From NCBI RefSeq assembly GCF_001428545.1, contig NZ_LMHZ01000020.1, forward strand, positions 1 through 64,000: a stretch of 64,000 nucleotides of DNA, given 5' to 3'. The notes beneath the pieces are model-generated. The model was given only the letters and a program-made list of their open reading frames with translations. It ran no database searches and was not told the origin of the DNA. A program made the translations under genes and the position numbers. The DNA comes from Noviherbaspirillum sp. Root189 (GTDB lineage Bacteria > Pseudomonadota > Gammaproteobacteria > Burkholderiales > Burkholderiaceae_D). How positions within the stretch are numbered: the stretch's first letter is position 1; every line of letters starts with the position of its first letter. Below, piece by piece: positions 1-8,006 of the stretch.

Positions 1-172
1 GCCTCGATCATAAGTCCGGATCTATGGCTGCAATCTCCACCTGCGCGACATCATGAATTGAACGCTTGGCAAACCGGGGGCGACCATCTATGTGTGAAAG
101 CGCCTCTATATGAATAAACGAAACTCAAATTGAAGTATCAAACGGATAAGAACTAACGAGAGGGATATCCGG
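1..172. other. Left flank of the IS remnant; no gene seen
   Basis: No convincing coding frame is visible. The last 20 bases before the transposase start contain a purine-rich GAGAGGG stretch that can serve as its ribosome binding site. The stretch probably holds the left end of the insertion sequence, but I could not define a terminal inverted repeat because its right-hand partner is not recognisable. Confidence 0.4.
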
Positions 173-545
173 ATGAAGCGCTTCGTAGAGGGAGTCGAAC
201 GGACACAAAGCACCATGTTCCCGGCTTTGTTGGATGAGTACGTTGCTGAAGACAATTCCGTTCGTGTCATCGATGCCTTCAGCGACACGCTTGATTTAAA
301 GGCACTTGGCTTCGAGGGTGCGGTACCAGTTGAAATGGGAAGACCTTCCTACCATCCGGCGGTCATGCTAAAAATCTAGGTGTATGGCTACCTTAATCGC
401 ATCATGGATGGGTGCCACGCACTTCCGGATGAAAAGGCTGCCGAAGGTGCAAGCTGAGATGAGCTTGCATGTGCTGGCGTACAACATGAAGCGAATGATG
501 AACATCCTGGGTACGCAAACATTGATTGCAGCAATGAGACAATAG
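173..545 (+). pseudogene. IS1182-family transposase remnant, internally deleted
   Basis: The first 68 codons match the N-terminus typical of IS1182-type DDE transposases (MKRFVEGVERTQ, then a region on the target protein ending LKI). An in-frame TAG at 377-379 interrupts the frame, but the same frame then reads VYGYLNRI, the normal family continuation. At about 405 the sequence jumps in another frame to MGATHFRMKRLPKVQAEM and on to LAYNMKRMMNIL, which is the usual C-terminus of these transposases, ending with TAG at 543-545. Several hundred central codons, including the DDE catalytic core, are therefore missing. The element cannot be autonomous. Family assignment is from remembered motifs; the deletion and frame change are seen directly. 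Confidence 0.75.
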
Positions 546-1009
546 GCCGAAAGGCTTTCGCATGTGATCCGATGTTTATCGGAGCCAGCTTCTCATTTGA
601 GGTCATTCTGCGGACATTTCCGCACAACCTCGGTCGGTTGCTGTCCTACCGCCGAACTATGCCAAGGTCTGTTTCCTAACCAATCTTTGCCATTGCCAAC
701 GAGCATGGTGCCAATCATCCTCCACTTTGACCAAATATTTTTACGGCGGCTGAAAATCGGCTTGCGGATCCGAAAAGCCAGCGTAGCTTTGATGACCCAC
801 AGGAGACATGGCGTGGAGCTCTCATCGTGTAACACCTTGAATTTGAAGGATTAGCATGTGCGCCGAACTATGGCGATGGGCACTATCGAGTAACTTTGCA
901 CCTTTATGCGAAAACAGAATAACAAGATGCATAAATAGTAGTTCGCTTTATAACCTCCGAGTGCGAATATGGCGCATCGATAGCTGTATTTGTAATAAGG
1001 GGGAGGGGT
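546..1009. other. 464-bp region between the IS remnant and cysT; cysT leader
   Basis: Short open frames run both ways but none has a ribosome site or recognisable protein. The part next to the transposase remnant is probably the right end of the old element. The last 150 bases are AT-rich and should hold the cysT promoter. A weak sigma70-like pair is TTGCAC at 896-901 and AATAAC at 918-923 with 16 bases between. CysB-activated promoters usually have poor -35 boxes, so this is only a suggestion. A strong GGGGGAGGGG ribosome site ends the stretch. No sulfate-binding-protein gene is present here. Confidence 0.4.
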
Positions 1010-1873
1010 ATGCTGGCTGCAACACCACAATCATCAAGCCGCGGCAGCGTTTTAAGAGTCATTCCAGGATTCAGGCTTTCGCTCGGTTTTACCCTGTTTT
1101 ATTTAGGGTTGATTGTCCTGATTCCCTTGTCGGCCGTGTTTTTAAAGACATTTACGATGACGTGGGATGCCTTTGTGGCCGCTGTGACGTCGGATCGGGT
1201 GATGGCTTCCTACCGGCTGAGCTTCGGCGCGTCCTTGATCGGCGCCCTGATCAACGTGGTATTCGGCGGCATTGTCGCCTGGGTGCTGGTTCGTTATCGC
1301 TTTCCCGGCAAGAAGATTATCGACGCGCTGGTGGACTTGCCCTTTGCGTTGCCCACGGCGGTCGCGGGTATCGCGCTGACTGCACTGTATTCGTCCAACG
1401 GCTGGATCGGACGTTATCTGGAGCCGCTCGGTGTCAAGGTTGCCTTCACGCCGCTGGGTGTGGTCGTCGCGCTGACCTTCATCGGTCTGCCTTTCGTCGT
1501 CAGGACGGTGCAGCCAGTCCTGGAAGAAGCCGAGCGCGAACTTGAGGAAGCAGCAGCCAGCCTTGGTGCAAATCGCCTCCAGACATTTGCCAGGGTCATT
1601 TTTCCGACCATTTTGCCGGCCTTGTTAACCGGATTCGCACTGGCCTTCGCACGTGCCACAGGCGAATACGGTTCCGTGATTTTCATCGCCGGCAACATGC
1701 CCATGGTGTCCGAAATCACGCCGCTGTTCATTATTACCAAGCTAGAGCAATACGACTATGCAGGGGCGACTGCCATTGCGGTGGTGATGCTGCTGGTATC
1801 GTTTTCGCTGCTGCTGACGATTAATCTGCTGCAAGCCTGGACCCGCAAGCGTGGTCAGGCAGAGAGGGTGTAA
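1010..1873 (+). CDS. cysT: Sulfate/thiosulfate ABC transporter permease CysT (CysU)
   Basis: This is one of the two inner-membrane subunits of the sulfate/thiosulfate importer (287 aa, normal length). It has about six hydrophobic helices and the binding-protein-dependent permease EAA-type loop around residues 180-200 ([21 protein letters not shown]), which contacts the CysA ATPase. The start ATG is preceded by a strong GGGGGAGGGG ribosome site. Only 2 bases separate it from cysW, and cysT-cysW-cysA-cysB form one compact unit. Expression is expected to be CysB-controlled under sulfur limitation, by family knowledge. The periplasmic binding protein gene that often precedes cysT is absent upstream. 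Confidence 0.95.
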   Translation: MLAATPQSSSRGSVLRVIPGFRLSLGFTLFYLGLIVLIPLSAVFLKTFTMTWDAFVAAVTSDRVMASYRLSFGASLIGALINVVFGGIVAWVLVRYRFPGKKIIDALVDLPFALPTAVAGIALTALYSSNGWIGRYLEPLGVKVAFTPLGVVVALTFIGLPFVVRTVQPVLEEAERELEEAAASLGANRLQTFARVIFPTILPALLTGFALAFARATGEYGSVIFIAGNMPMVSEITPLFIITKLEQYDYAGATAIAVVMLLVSFSLLLTINLLQAWTRKRGQAERV

Positions 1874-1875
1874 AT

Positions 1876-2784
1876 ATGGCCGGCGCTGCTGTCTCAACTC
1901 TTCCGATATCCGTGCCGCGTGGTGAACCCGCCTATGCGCCGGCTGCCACAGTTGAACCAGTCTGGGTTCGCGTGATACTGATTGGTATCGCGCTGATTTT
2001 CCTGACGCTGTTCCTGTTCATTCCGCTGGTCGCTGTATTTGCCGAGGCACTGAAGAAAGGCTGGGATGCCTACACCTCGGCGATCGTGGAGCCGGATGCG
2101 ATTTCGGCCATCAAGCTGACCCTGCTTACCGCTGCGATTGCCGTGCCGCTGAACCTCGTCTTCGGTGTCGCGGCTGCCTGGACCATTGCCAAGTTCGATT
2201 TCCGTGGCAAGAACATCCTGCTCACGCTGATCGATTTGCCGTTTTCGGTATCGCCGGTAATTTCCGGCCTGATTTATGTGCTGCTGTTCGGCGCACAAGG
2301 CTGGTTCGGTCCATGGCTGCGCGAGCATGACATCAAGATCCTGTTCGCGGTACCCGGTATCGTGCTGGCGACCGTCTTCGTCACCTTTCCCTTCGTGGCA
2401 CGCGAGCTGATCCCGCTGATGCAGTCGCAAGGCAGTGAAGAGGAAGAAGCGGCGCTCGTGCTGGGTGCATCCGGATGGCGCACCTTCTGGTATGTGACGC
2501 TGCCCAATATCAAATGGGGCCTGCTGTACGGGGTCATCCTGTGCAATGCACGCGCGATGGGTGAGTTCGGCGCCGTCTCGGTGGTCTCCGGTCACATCCG
2601 TGGCGAGACCAATACCATGCCTCTGCAGGTAGAAATTCTTTATAACGAATATAACTTTGCCGCTGCGTTCGCGGTGGCCTCGTTGCTCGCCTTGCTGGCG
2701 CTGGTGACGCTGGCACTCAAGAGCTTTGTTGAGTGGCGCGCGCACGATCTGAATCTGAAAACGCTGAATGAGGGCGAGGAATAA
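1876..2784 (+). CDS. cysW: Sulfate/thiosulfate ABC transporter permease CysW
   Basis: Second membrane subunit of the sulfate importer, 302 aa. The N-terminal tail of about 30 residues is polar, followed by about six membrane helices. The permease coupling loop [23 protein letters not shown] lies at about residues 190-212. Late in the protein, the [20 protein letters not shown] region is typical of CysW. It starts 2 bases after the cysT stop and ends 2 bases before the cysA start, so the three transporter subunits are almost certainly co-translated. It forms a heterodimer with CysT by family analogy. Confidence 0.95.
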   Translation: MAGAAVSTLPISVPRGEPAYAPAATVEPVWVRVILIGIALIFLTLFLFIPLVAVFAEALKKGWDAYTSAIVEPDAISAIKLTLLTAAIAVPLNLVFGVAAAWTIAKFDFRGKNILLTLIDLPFSVSPVISGLIYVLLFGAQGWFGPWLREHDIKILFAVPGIVLATVFVTFPFVARELIPLMQSQGSEEEEAALVLGASGWRTFWYVTLPNIKWGLLYGVILCNARAMGEFGAVSVVSGHIRGETNTMPLQVEILYNEYNFAAAFAVASLLALLALVTLALKSFVEWRAHDLNLKTLNEGEE

Positions 2785-2786
2785 TC

Positions 2787-3854
2787 ATGGGTATCGAAGT
2801 TCGCAACATCAACAAGCGCTTTGGCAATTTCGTTGCGCTGGATAATGTATCGCTCAGCTTTCCGCAGGGTGAACTGACGGCATTGCTGGGCCCTTCGGGC
2901 TGCGGCAAAACTACCTTGTTGCGCATCATCGCGGGCCTCGAACAGCCGGATGCAGGACAAGTTTTCCTCGATGGACAGGACGCGTCTGCGCACCACGTTC
3001 GCGAGCGCCAGGTCGGCTTCGTGTTCCAGCACTACGCCTTGTTTAAGCATATGACCGTGTTCGAAAACATCGCATTTGGCTTGCGGGTCAAGCCTCGTAA
3101 TGTGCGTCCATCTGAAGCGGACATCAGGCAAAAGGTTATGCAGCTGCTTGAGCTCGTCCAGCTGGACTGGCTGGCCGACCGCTATCCGCCGCAGCTGTCC
3201 GGTGGCCAGCGCCAGCGTATCGCGCTGGCACGCGCACTGGCGGTGGAACCCCGCGTCCTTCTCCTTGACGAGCCTTTTGGTGCGCTTGATGCCAAGGTCC
3301 GCAAGGAATTGCGCCGATGGCTGCGCCGCCTCCACGATGAACTGCACGTGACCAGTATCTTCGTTACCCATGATCAGGAAGAAGCGCTGGAGGTCGCCGA
3401 CCAGATCGTGCTCATGAACAAAGGCAAGGTCGAGCAGATCGGTGCGCCTGACGAGGTGTACAACCATCCATCATCGCCGTTCGTGTATGGCTTTCTGGGC
3501 AACGTCAACCTGTTCCACGGCCGCGTTCATGAAGGTGTGCTGGATGCCGGTGGTGTCACGCTCGACGCGCCGGATCATGTGCAGGCGCAGGATGCGAAAG
3601 GTGTCGGCTTCGTCCGCCCGCACGAGTTGGAAGTCGACCGTTATACCGCCGATGCCGAAGGCATCGTAGCCCGCCTGCGCCGTGCGCATGCGATCGGTCC
3701 CCTGGCGCAACTGGAGCTGGAGCGCGCCGATAACCAGGAACTCATCGAAGCCGTCATTTCAACCGAGCGATACACGCAACTCGGTTTCAGCGAGGGCGAA
3801 ACACTGGTGGTGCGGCCCAAGCGCCTGCGCGTGTTTGTCGACCAGGGTATATAA
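2787..3854 (+). CDS. cysA: Sulfate/thiosulfate ABC transporter ATP-binding protein CysA
   Basis: ATPase that powers the CysTW channel, 355 aa. Visible motifs in order are Walker [10 protein letters not shown] (about residue 33), Q-loop FQHYALF, ABC signature [15 protein letters not shown], Walker [13 protein letters not shown] and the switch histidine in FVTHDQEEA. The C-terminal third (from about 240) is the TOBE-like regulatory domain of sulfate/molybdate importers. It lies 2 bases after cysW, and cysB follows after 12 bases. The motif set is complete, so the protein should be active. The CysA assignment over other CUT-type ATPases rests on the cysT/cysW context. Confidence 0.95.
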   Translation: MGIEVRNINKRFGNFVALDNVSLSFPQGELTALLGPSGCGKTTLLRIIAGLEQPDAGQVFLDGQDASAHHVRERQVGFVFQHYALFKHMTVFENIAFGLRVKPRNVRPSEADIRQKVMQLLELVQLDWLADRYPPQLSGGQRQRIALARALAVEPRVLLLDEPFGALDAKVRKELRRWLRRLHDELHVTSIFVTHDQEEALEVADQIVLMNKGKVEQIGAPDEVYNHPSSPFVYGFLGNVNLFHGRVHEGVLDAGGVTLDAPDHVQAQDAKGVGFVRPHELEVDRYTADAEGIVARLRRAHAIGPLAQLELERADNQELIEAVISTERYTQLGFSEGETLVVRPKRLRVFVDQGI

Positions 3855-3866
3855 GGGAGCAAGCAA

Positions 3867-4796
3867 ATGAATTTTCAACAACTGCGATCAATCCGGGAAG
3901 CTGCGCGCCGCGGCTATAACCTGACCGAAGTCGCCAATGTCCTGTTCACCTCGCAACCGGGTGTCAGCCGACAGATCCGCGAACTCGAGGAAGAGCTCGG
4001 CGTCGAAATTTTCGAGCGCAACGGCAAGCGACTGACTGGCCTGACCCAACCCGGTAAAGGCATCCTGCAAATCATCGACCGCCTTTTGCTGGAGGCGGAA
4101 AACCTGCGGCAAGCCAGCCAGGAATACGCGGGAGAAAAGAGTGGAACACTGAGCGTTGCGACGACCCACACCCAGGCACGTTATGTATTGCCACAGGTAG
4201 TGCAATCTTTCCGTTCAACGTTCCCCAATGTACGCATCGCGTTGCAGCAGAGCGCCCCGGAGCACATTGCCGAGTGGGTTATCTCCGGCAAGGCGGACGT
4301 TGGCATTGCCACCGAAGGCCTGAGTCAGTTCGAGGAACTGGTTTCTTTTCCGTGCTATCAATGGAGCCACGTGATCGTGGTACCCGAAGAGCATCCGTTG
4401 ACACGCCTTCACAGCGTATCGCTGGAAGATCTCGCCGCCTATCCCCTCATTACCTATGACGTCGGTTTTACCGGGCGCAGTCATATTGACGACGCGTTCA
4501 GGCAGGCTGGCATTTCGACGGATATCGTGCTGACCGCGATGGATTCCGACGTGATCCAGCAGTACGTGTCGCTTGGTCTCGGAGTGGGTATTGTCGCGTC
4601 GATGGCGGTCGAACAAAACCGCGGCGGACGTTTGCACGCGATCGAAGTACCGCACCTGTTCGCGCCGAATGTGACGCGGCTGGCGGTGCGTCGCGGCGCC
4701 TACCTGCGGTCTTACACCTATGAATTCATTCTGCAGTTTGCGCCTGAGCTGAAGCGTTCGGATATCGAAACGGCGCTGAATATGAGCGGGACTTAA
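3867..4796 (+). CDS. cysB: LysR-type sulfur regulator CysB (or Cbl paralogue)
   Basis: LysR-family activator of sulfur assimilation, 309 aa. The N-terminus carries the winged helix-turn-helix (MNFQQLRSIREAARRGYNLT to QPGVSRQIRELEEELG, about residues 1-60). The remainder is a substrate-binding-like inducer domain with the SVATTHTQARYVLP and TAMDSDVIQQYVSLGLGVGI stretches typical of CysB/Cbl, which in relatives sense O-acetylserine-derived inducer or sulfate/APS. It is the last gene of the cysTWA unit and probably controls it, and so also itself. From sequence alone CysB and Cbl cannot be separated with certainty; I favour CysB because of the operon position common in Burkholderiales. Confidence 0.88.
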   Translation: MNFQQLRSIREAARRGYNLTEVANVLFTSQPGVSRQIRELEEELGVEIFERNGKRLTGLTQPGKGILQIIDRLLLEAENLRQASQEYAGEKSGTLSVATTHTQARYVLPQVVQSFRSTFPNVRIALQQSAPEHIAEWVISGKADVGIATEGLSQFEELVSFPCYQWSHVIVVPEEHPLTRLHSVSLEDLAAYPLITYDVGFTGRSHIDDAFRQAGISTDIVLTAMDSDVIQQYVSLGLGVGIVASMAVEQNRGGRLHAIEVPHLFAPNVTRLAVRRGAYLRSYTYEFILQFAPELKRSDIETALNMSGT

Positions 4797-5012
4797 GGCT
4801 TCATTTGTAAAGCAGGAGTTGCGTAGGGCGCGCGGCAGTTAATACGGCTGATCGAGAATGGCAAGGTGCGACGATCTGCTCGTCCCTTGTCATTGTCGCA
4901 GTGAAATAACCGGTTGACAGAGGCACATCAATCCCCTTGGAAGAACGGCAATTTTGGCAGGCGGTTCCTGGCATGTTTTAATGCCAAAGATATCTTTCAG
5001 GACGTTTGCCAA

Positions 5013-5705
5013 ATGACGACATTCTTTCACCACCCTAAAAGGCACCCCTCCGCTATATTGCTGCTCGTGCAAGTGCTCGGCGTGCTCCTGTACCCGTTCA
5101 TCGAAGTCACAAAATTTGGCCAGACCGGCCTCAATGTTTTCGGTGTCATCGTGCTGGGCATGACCATTCGCACCGTTCACAGGACGCCGGGGCCGACCTG
5201 GATCAGTGTTGCGCTCGCGGTCCCCGTCATCCTGCTGGTGGCTCTGCAAAGTCTCTTCGACATGCCTGGCCTGCTCCCTTGGTCATCCGCGCTGGAGGCA
5301 GCCTTTTACTTCTTTGCCGCTGCCAGTCTTATTGCCTACATGATGGAGGACTACCAGACAACCGTCGATGAGCTTTACGCAGCGGCCGCCACCTTCACAC
5401 TGCTTATCTGGGCGTTCACCCACCTCTTTGTGATGACCCAGGCGCTGCAACCTGGTGCCTTCTCGGACAATGGGGTGATCCGCACCTGGTCAGACCTGAA
5501 CCATCTGAGCTTTGCACTGCTAACGGGCACCGGGATGGGTAACATCGTGGCCGTCTCGGCGCACGCTCGCTCATTGGCTAGTATCGAGATGCTGACAGGA
5601 CTAATGTATCTGGCCGCCGTTGTTACCCGGCTCATCGGTTTCACGATGCCCTTGGGGAAGCCAGCGTCAAAGCGTAAAAAGAACGACAGCGCTGACACGG
5701 ACTAG
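5013..5705 (+). CDS. K+-channel-like (ion_trans_2 fold) membrane protein with altered filter
   Basis: A 230-aa integral membrane protein with about six hydrophobic segments. The C-terminal part aligns with the pore of two-TM K+ channel domains: a pore helix (DLNHLSFALLTG), then the filter position TGMGNIVAV where channels have TVGYGDIVPV, then an inner helix (SIEMLTGLMYLAAVVTRLIG) very like the channel EALVGQLYLAVLVARLVG pattern. The filter is GTGMG rather than TVGYG, so K+ selectivity is doubtful. I chose the ATG at 5013; an upstream TTG at 4914 would add 33 residues that look non-coding. The tail is basic and charged (KPASKRKKNDSADTD). No operon partner is evident. Confidence 0.65.
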   Translation: MTTFFHHPKRHPSAILLLVQVLGVLLYPFIEVTKFGQTGLNVFGVIVLGMTIRTVHRTPGPTWISVALAVPVILLVALQSLFDMPGLLPWSSALEAAFYFFAAASLIAYMMEDYQTTVDELYAAAATFTLLIWAFTHLFVMTQALQPGAFSDNGVIRTWSDLNHLSFALLTGTGMGNIVAVSAHARSLASIEMLTGLMYLAAVVTRLIGFTMPLGKPASKRKKNDSADTD

Positions 5706-5901
5706 CGCGACGGGTCCCTGGACCGGTCGCCAAATTTGGCGTCATCGCTTTTTGCCAGGCAAGGGCAGTTTCAGTCAGATTGCATGGTCAATATCGGATA
5801 CGGTTGAAGCACACCAATTTCTCGACAAGCAGGCAGGCCGATTTACCATTAAGCTCTGCTTTTCGATCCATCGGCTTCATACCCTGTCCGCGAACGTATC
5901 C

Positions 5902-6777
5902 ATGCCCGATTCCCGCTCTATTGGTTTGCTTTGCTTACTTGCCACCTCAATCGGATGGGGGTTGAACTGGCCGGCGATGAAGTTCCTCCTGCAGGAATGG
6001 CCACCCCTGTTCGCGCGCGGGACCTCGGGTCTTTGCGCGGCATTGATCATTGCACTGATCGCCGCCGCAACCGGACGAAGTCTGATCGTGCCGCGCGCGT
6101 ATTTCGGCCGGATTTCGCTCAGCGCGTTCTTCAATATCTTTGCGTGGATGGGGTTTTCCACTTTGTCCATGCGCTGGCTGAACGCTGGCCAGGGCGCGCT
6201 TCTTGTTTATACGATGCCGGTGTGGGCCACTTTGTTTGCGTGGCCTTTCCTCGGGAGAAAGCCAGGTGCCAAAAGTATCGTGGGGCTGGCACTTTGCCTT
6301 GCCGGCATAGCGTTGTTGTTCGCCGGCTCAACCTCTGGCATAGAGGCCGGGAAGTGGCCCGGCGTACTCTTTGCATTGGCTGCCGCAATGTTGTTTGCGC
6401 TTGGTACAGTCGCATTGAAGCCGCTGCCAATCGATCCCCTTGCACTGGTCAGTTGGCAGCTCGCCATTGGATGCCTGCCAATGGTTTTGTTCGGCGTCCT
6501 GTTTGAACATCCTGAACTGTCGGCCCTAAGCTTCAGAGGTGGCGCGGTCATGGTGTACATGACGCTGGTGCCGATGGGGCTGTGTTACATCATGTGGTTT
6601 GCCGCCCTGCGCCGGGTACCGCCGGCTTTGGCGTCGATCGCAACCTTGTTGACGCCTGTCGTGGGCGTTTTTGCGGCTGCCTTGAGTCTTGGAGAGCCTT
6701 TGGGTTGGAGGGAGATTGGGGCGATGGCTTTGACGCTGACGGGCGTTGCGACGGCATTAAGGGTCACAAAAAACTAG
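5902..6777 (+). CDS. EamA/DMT-family transporter (RhaT/YdcZ-like exporter)
   Basis: A 291-aa inner-membrane protein with ten predicted helices arranged as two EamA repeats (about residues 5-135 and 145-285), the standard drug/metabolite transporter fold. Each repeat ends in the usual Pro/Gly-rich helix, as in the late AALRRVPPALASIATLLTPVVGVFAA stretch. Substrates of this family (amino acids, nucleotide precursors, drugs) cannot be read from sequence. The open frame extends further upstream, but the ATG at 5902 (MPDSRSIGLLCLL) fits the family start; the upstream 94 codons are basic and low-complexity. It is convergent with the cytochrome c gene. Confidence 0.8.
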   Translation: MPDSRSIGLLCLLATSIGWGLNWPAMKFLLQEWPPLFARGTSGLCAALIIALIAAATGRSLIVPRAYFGRISLSAFFNIFAWMGFSTLSMRWLNAGQGALLVYTMPVWATLFAWPFLGRKPGAKSIVGLALCLAGIALLFAGSTSGIEAGKWPGVLFALAAAMLFALGTVALKPLPIDPLALVSWQLAIGCLPMVLFGVLFEHPELSALSFRGGAVMVYMTLVPMGLCYIMWFAALRRVPPALASIATLLTPVVGVFAAALSLGEPLGWREIGAMALTLTGVATALRVTKN

Positions 6778-6818
6778 CCAGAAGATTTGACCTCGGCCTG
6801 GAACACGGAGAACGCAGA

Positions 6819-7268
6819 TCATCCGCCGCGGCGTCGCTTTTGCACCATGCTGCCTTGCGGCGGGATATCAGGCGCCGTGTTTTCGAAAACCGCTTTGAGA
6901 AAGGCGATGATATCGGCGCGCTCCTGCGCGTCCCCGATTCCCTGAAAATTCATGCTGGTTCCGGGAATGACTTTTTGAGGGGCGCTGAGCCACTTGTCGA
7001 GGTTGTCCTGATTCCATTCGATGTTTGCTTCTCTCAGCACGGAAGAGTAACTGAGAAACCCTTCAACTGTTCCGGCCTTACGGTTCCACACGTTAGCCAG
7101 GCTCGGTCCGATCGAGTGCTCGCCGGGTTTGACCGAATGGCAGGCCATGCATGGCCGGAAATCTCGTGCGCCACGTTCGGGATTTCCGGCGGCATGAGCC
7201 GTACCGGCGAAAAGCGCGAACAACACGCCTGCCATCTTAAAAATACATGCGGTAGAAAAATGACTCAT
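6819..7268 (-). CDS. Secreted class I cytochrome c
   Basis: Small periplasmic c-type cytochrome of 149 aa. A signal peptide covers residues 1-26 (hydrophobic MAGVLFALFAG, cleavage after AHA). The haem-binding motif is CMACH at residues 40-44 and the likely axial Met lies in PGTSMNFQGI. This matches the cytochrome c2/c550-like family that shuttles electrons in the periplasm. An in-frame ATG 30 bases upstream exists, but the ATG at 7268 has an AGGAG five bases before it. The C-terminal tail after the fold is short and basic (QKRRRGG). No oxidase or dehydrogenase gene is adjacent, so its partner is unknown. Confidence 0.85.
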   Translation of the reverse strand: MSHFSTACIFKMAGVLFALFAGTAHAAGNPERGARDFRPCMACHSVKPGEHSIGPSLANVWNRKAGTVEGFLSYSSVLREANIEWNQDNLDKWLSAPQKVIPGTSMNFQGIGDAQERADIIAFLKAVFENTAPDIPPQGSMVQKRRRGG

Positions 7269-7410
7269 GACGACTCCTGTCTTGTCATATGAATTCATGG
7301 TTTGCGCCTGTTACAGCCTGCTACAGCAAGCTACGGGCATAGAGCCTGCGGCATCGCCATATCGCCGGGATGGACACAAATGCAAATAGCATCATCCCGC
7401 AGGTAAAGGA

Positions 7411-7557
7411 CTTATACCAATCCCAACCCATAACGCACCATGAGATCGCGTCTTTTTTCGGGGGCGCCGAGCCGCCTGCCTGCGTTGCACTCGTCGTCAA
7501 TAGCTCGCTATTGACTCCTCCTGCGCCTTGCCAGTCAAAAAAATCCATCGATCTCAT
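7411..7557. repeat. Miniature inverted-repeat element, copy 1
   Basis: Begins CTTATACCAATCCC and contains inverted ATGAGATCG (7440-7448) and CGATCTCAT (7549-7557). An inner palindrome TCAATAGC-TC-GCTATTGA lies between. Copy 2 at about 32.0 kb is nearly identical apart from a roughly 12-base length difference in the middle. This copy stops at CGATCTCAT and lacks the outer right arm that copy 3 retains, so it is truncated on the right. Confidence 0.85.
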
Positions 7558-8006
7558 GCAGGGAATATGCCAGCCGGCTTGATCTGGTAAGGGAAACTTC
7601 TAAGCCTTTGAAAACCTTGGTTATTCCAGGACAGTCGCTGATTGACTGGATATGATTGGCTCTCTTGAAGGAGAATTCCCACATCTTCTGTTTGGTGTGA
7701 GCCAACACGTAACGGCACAGTGGCAATGACAGGTAGTGGGTCAGTGGCGATGATGCCGACCGCTTCAATCGGCTTCGACTTCAATCCCACAGTTGACCGC
7801 ATTCGCGTGGTGAGGGACAACCGGGCGCGTTGTCGGAATGGCCATCGAGCCCTAAGCGTTAAGCGGTAAAGCGCAGATCGCTTTACCGCCACAATGTGTA
7901 CACAAGGCACAAGGAGCATGGCAGGCCGTTGTCGAATTGCCTGTCCTTTGTCTCACCTTTCTCGGCGGAGGGTGAGACCCGAAAAGCTCCGCTATCGATT
8001 AACGAC
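7558..8006. other. Non-coding stretch with two perfect hairpins
   Basis: The minus strand has open frames of about 78 and 121 codons, but they show no ribosome site or family resemblance, and part of one is only repeat sequence. Two perfect hairpins are present. GCGGTAAAGCG at 7863-7873 pairs with 7879-7889 across a 5-base loop, and GTCTCACC at 7950-7957 pairs with 7971-7978. Both lie just after the stop codon of the minus-strand M48-like gene, but neither is followed by a T-run. I see nothing else here; it may be a decayed gene. Confidence 0.4.

Noticed and set aside
564-854. Overlapping 80-96 codon frames on both strands after the IS remnant
   Set aside because: Neither has a ribosome site or a recognised protein; probably old IS flank.
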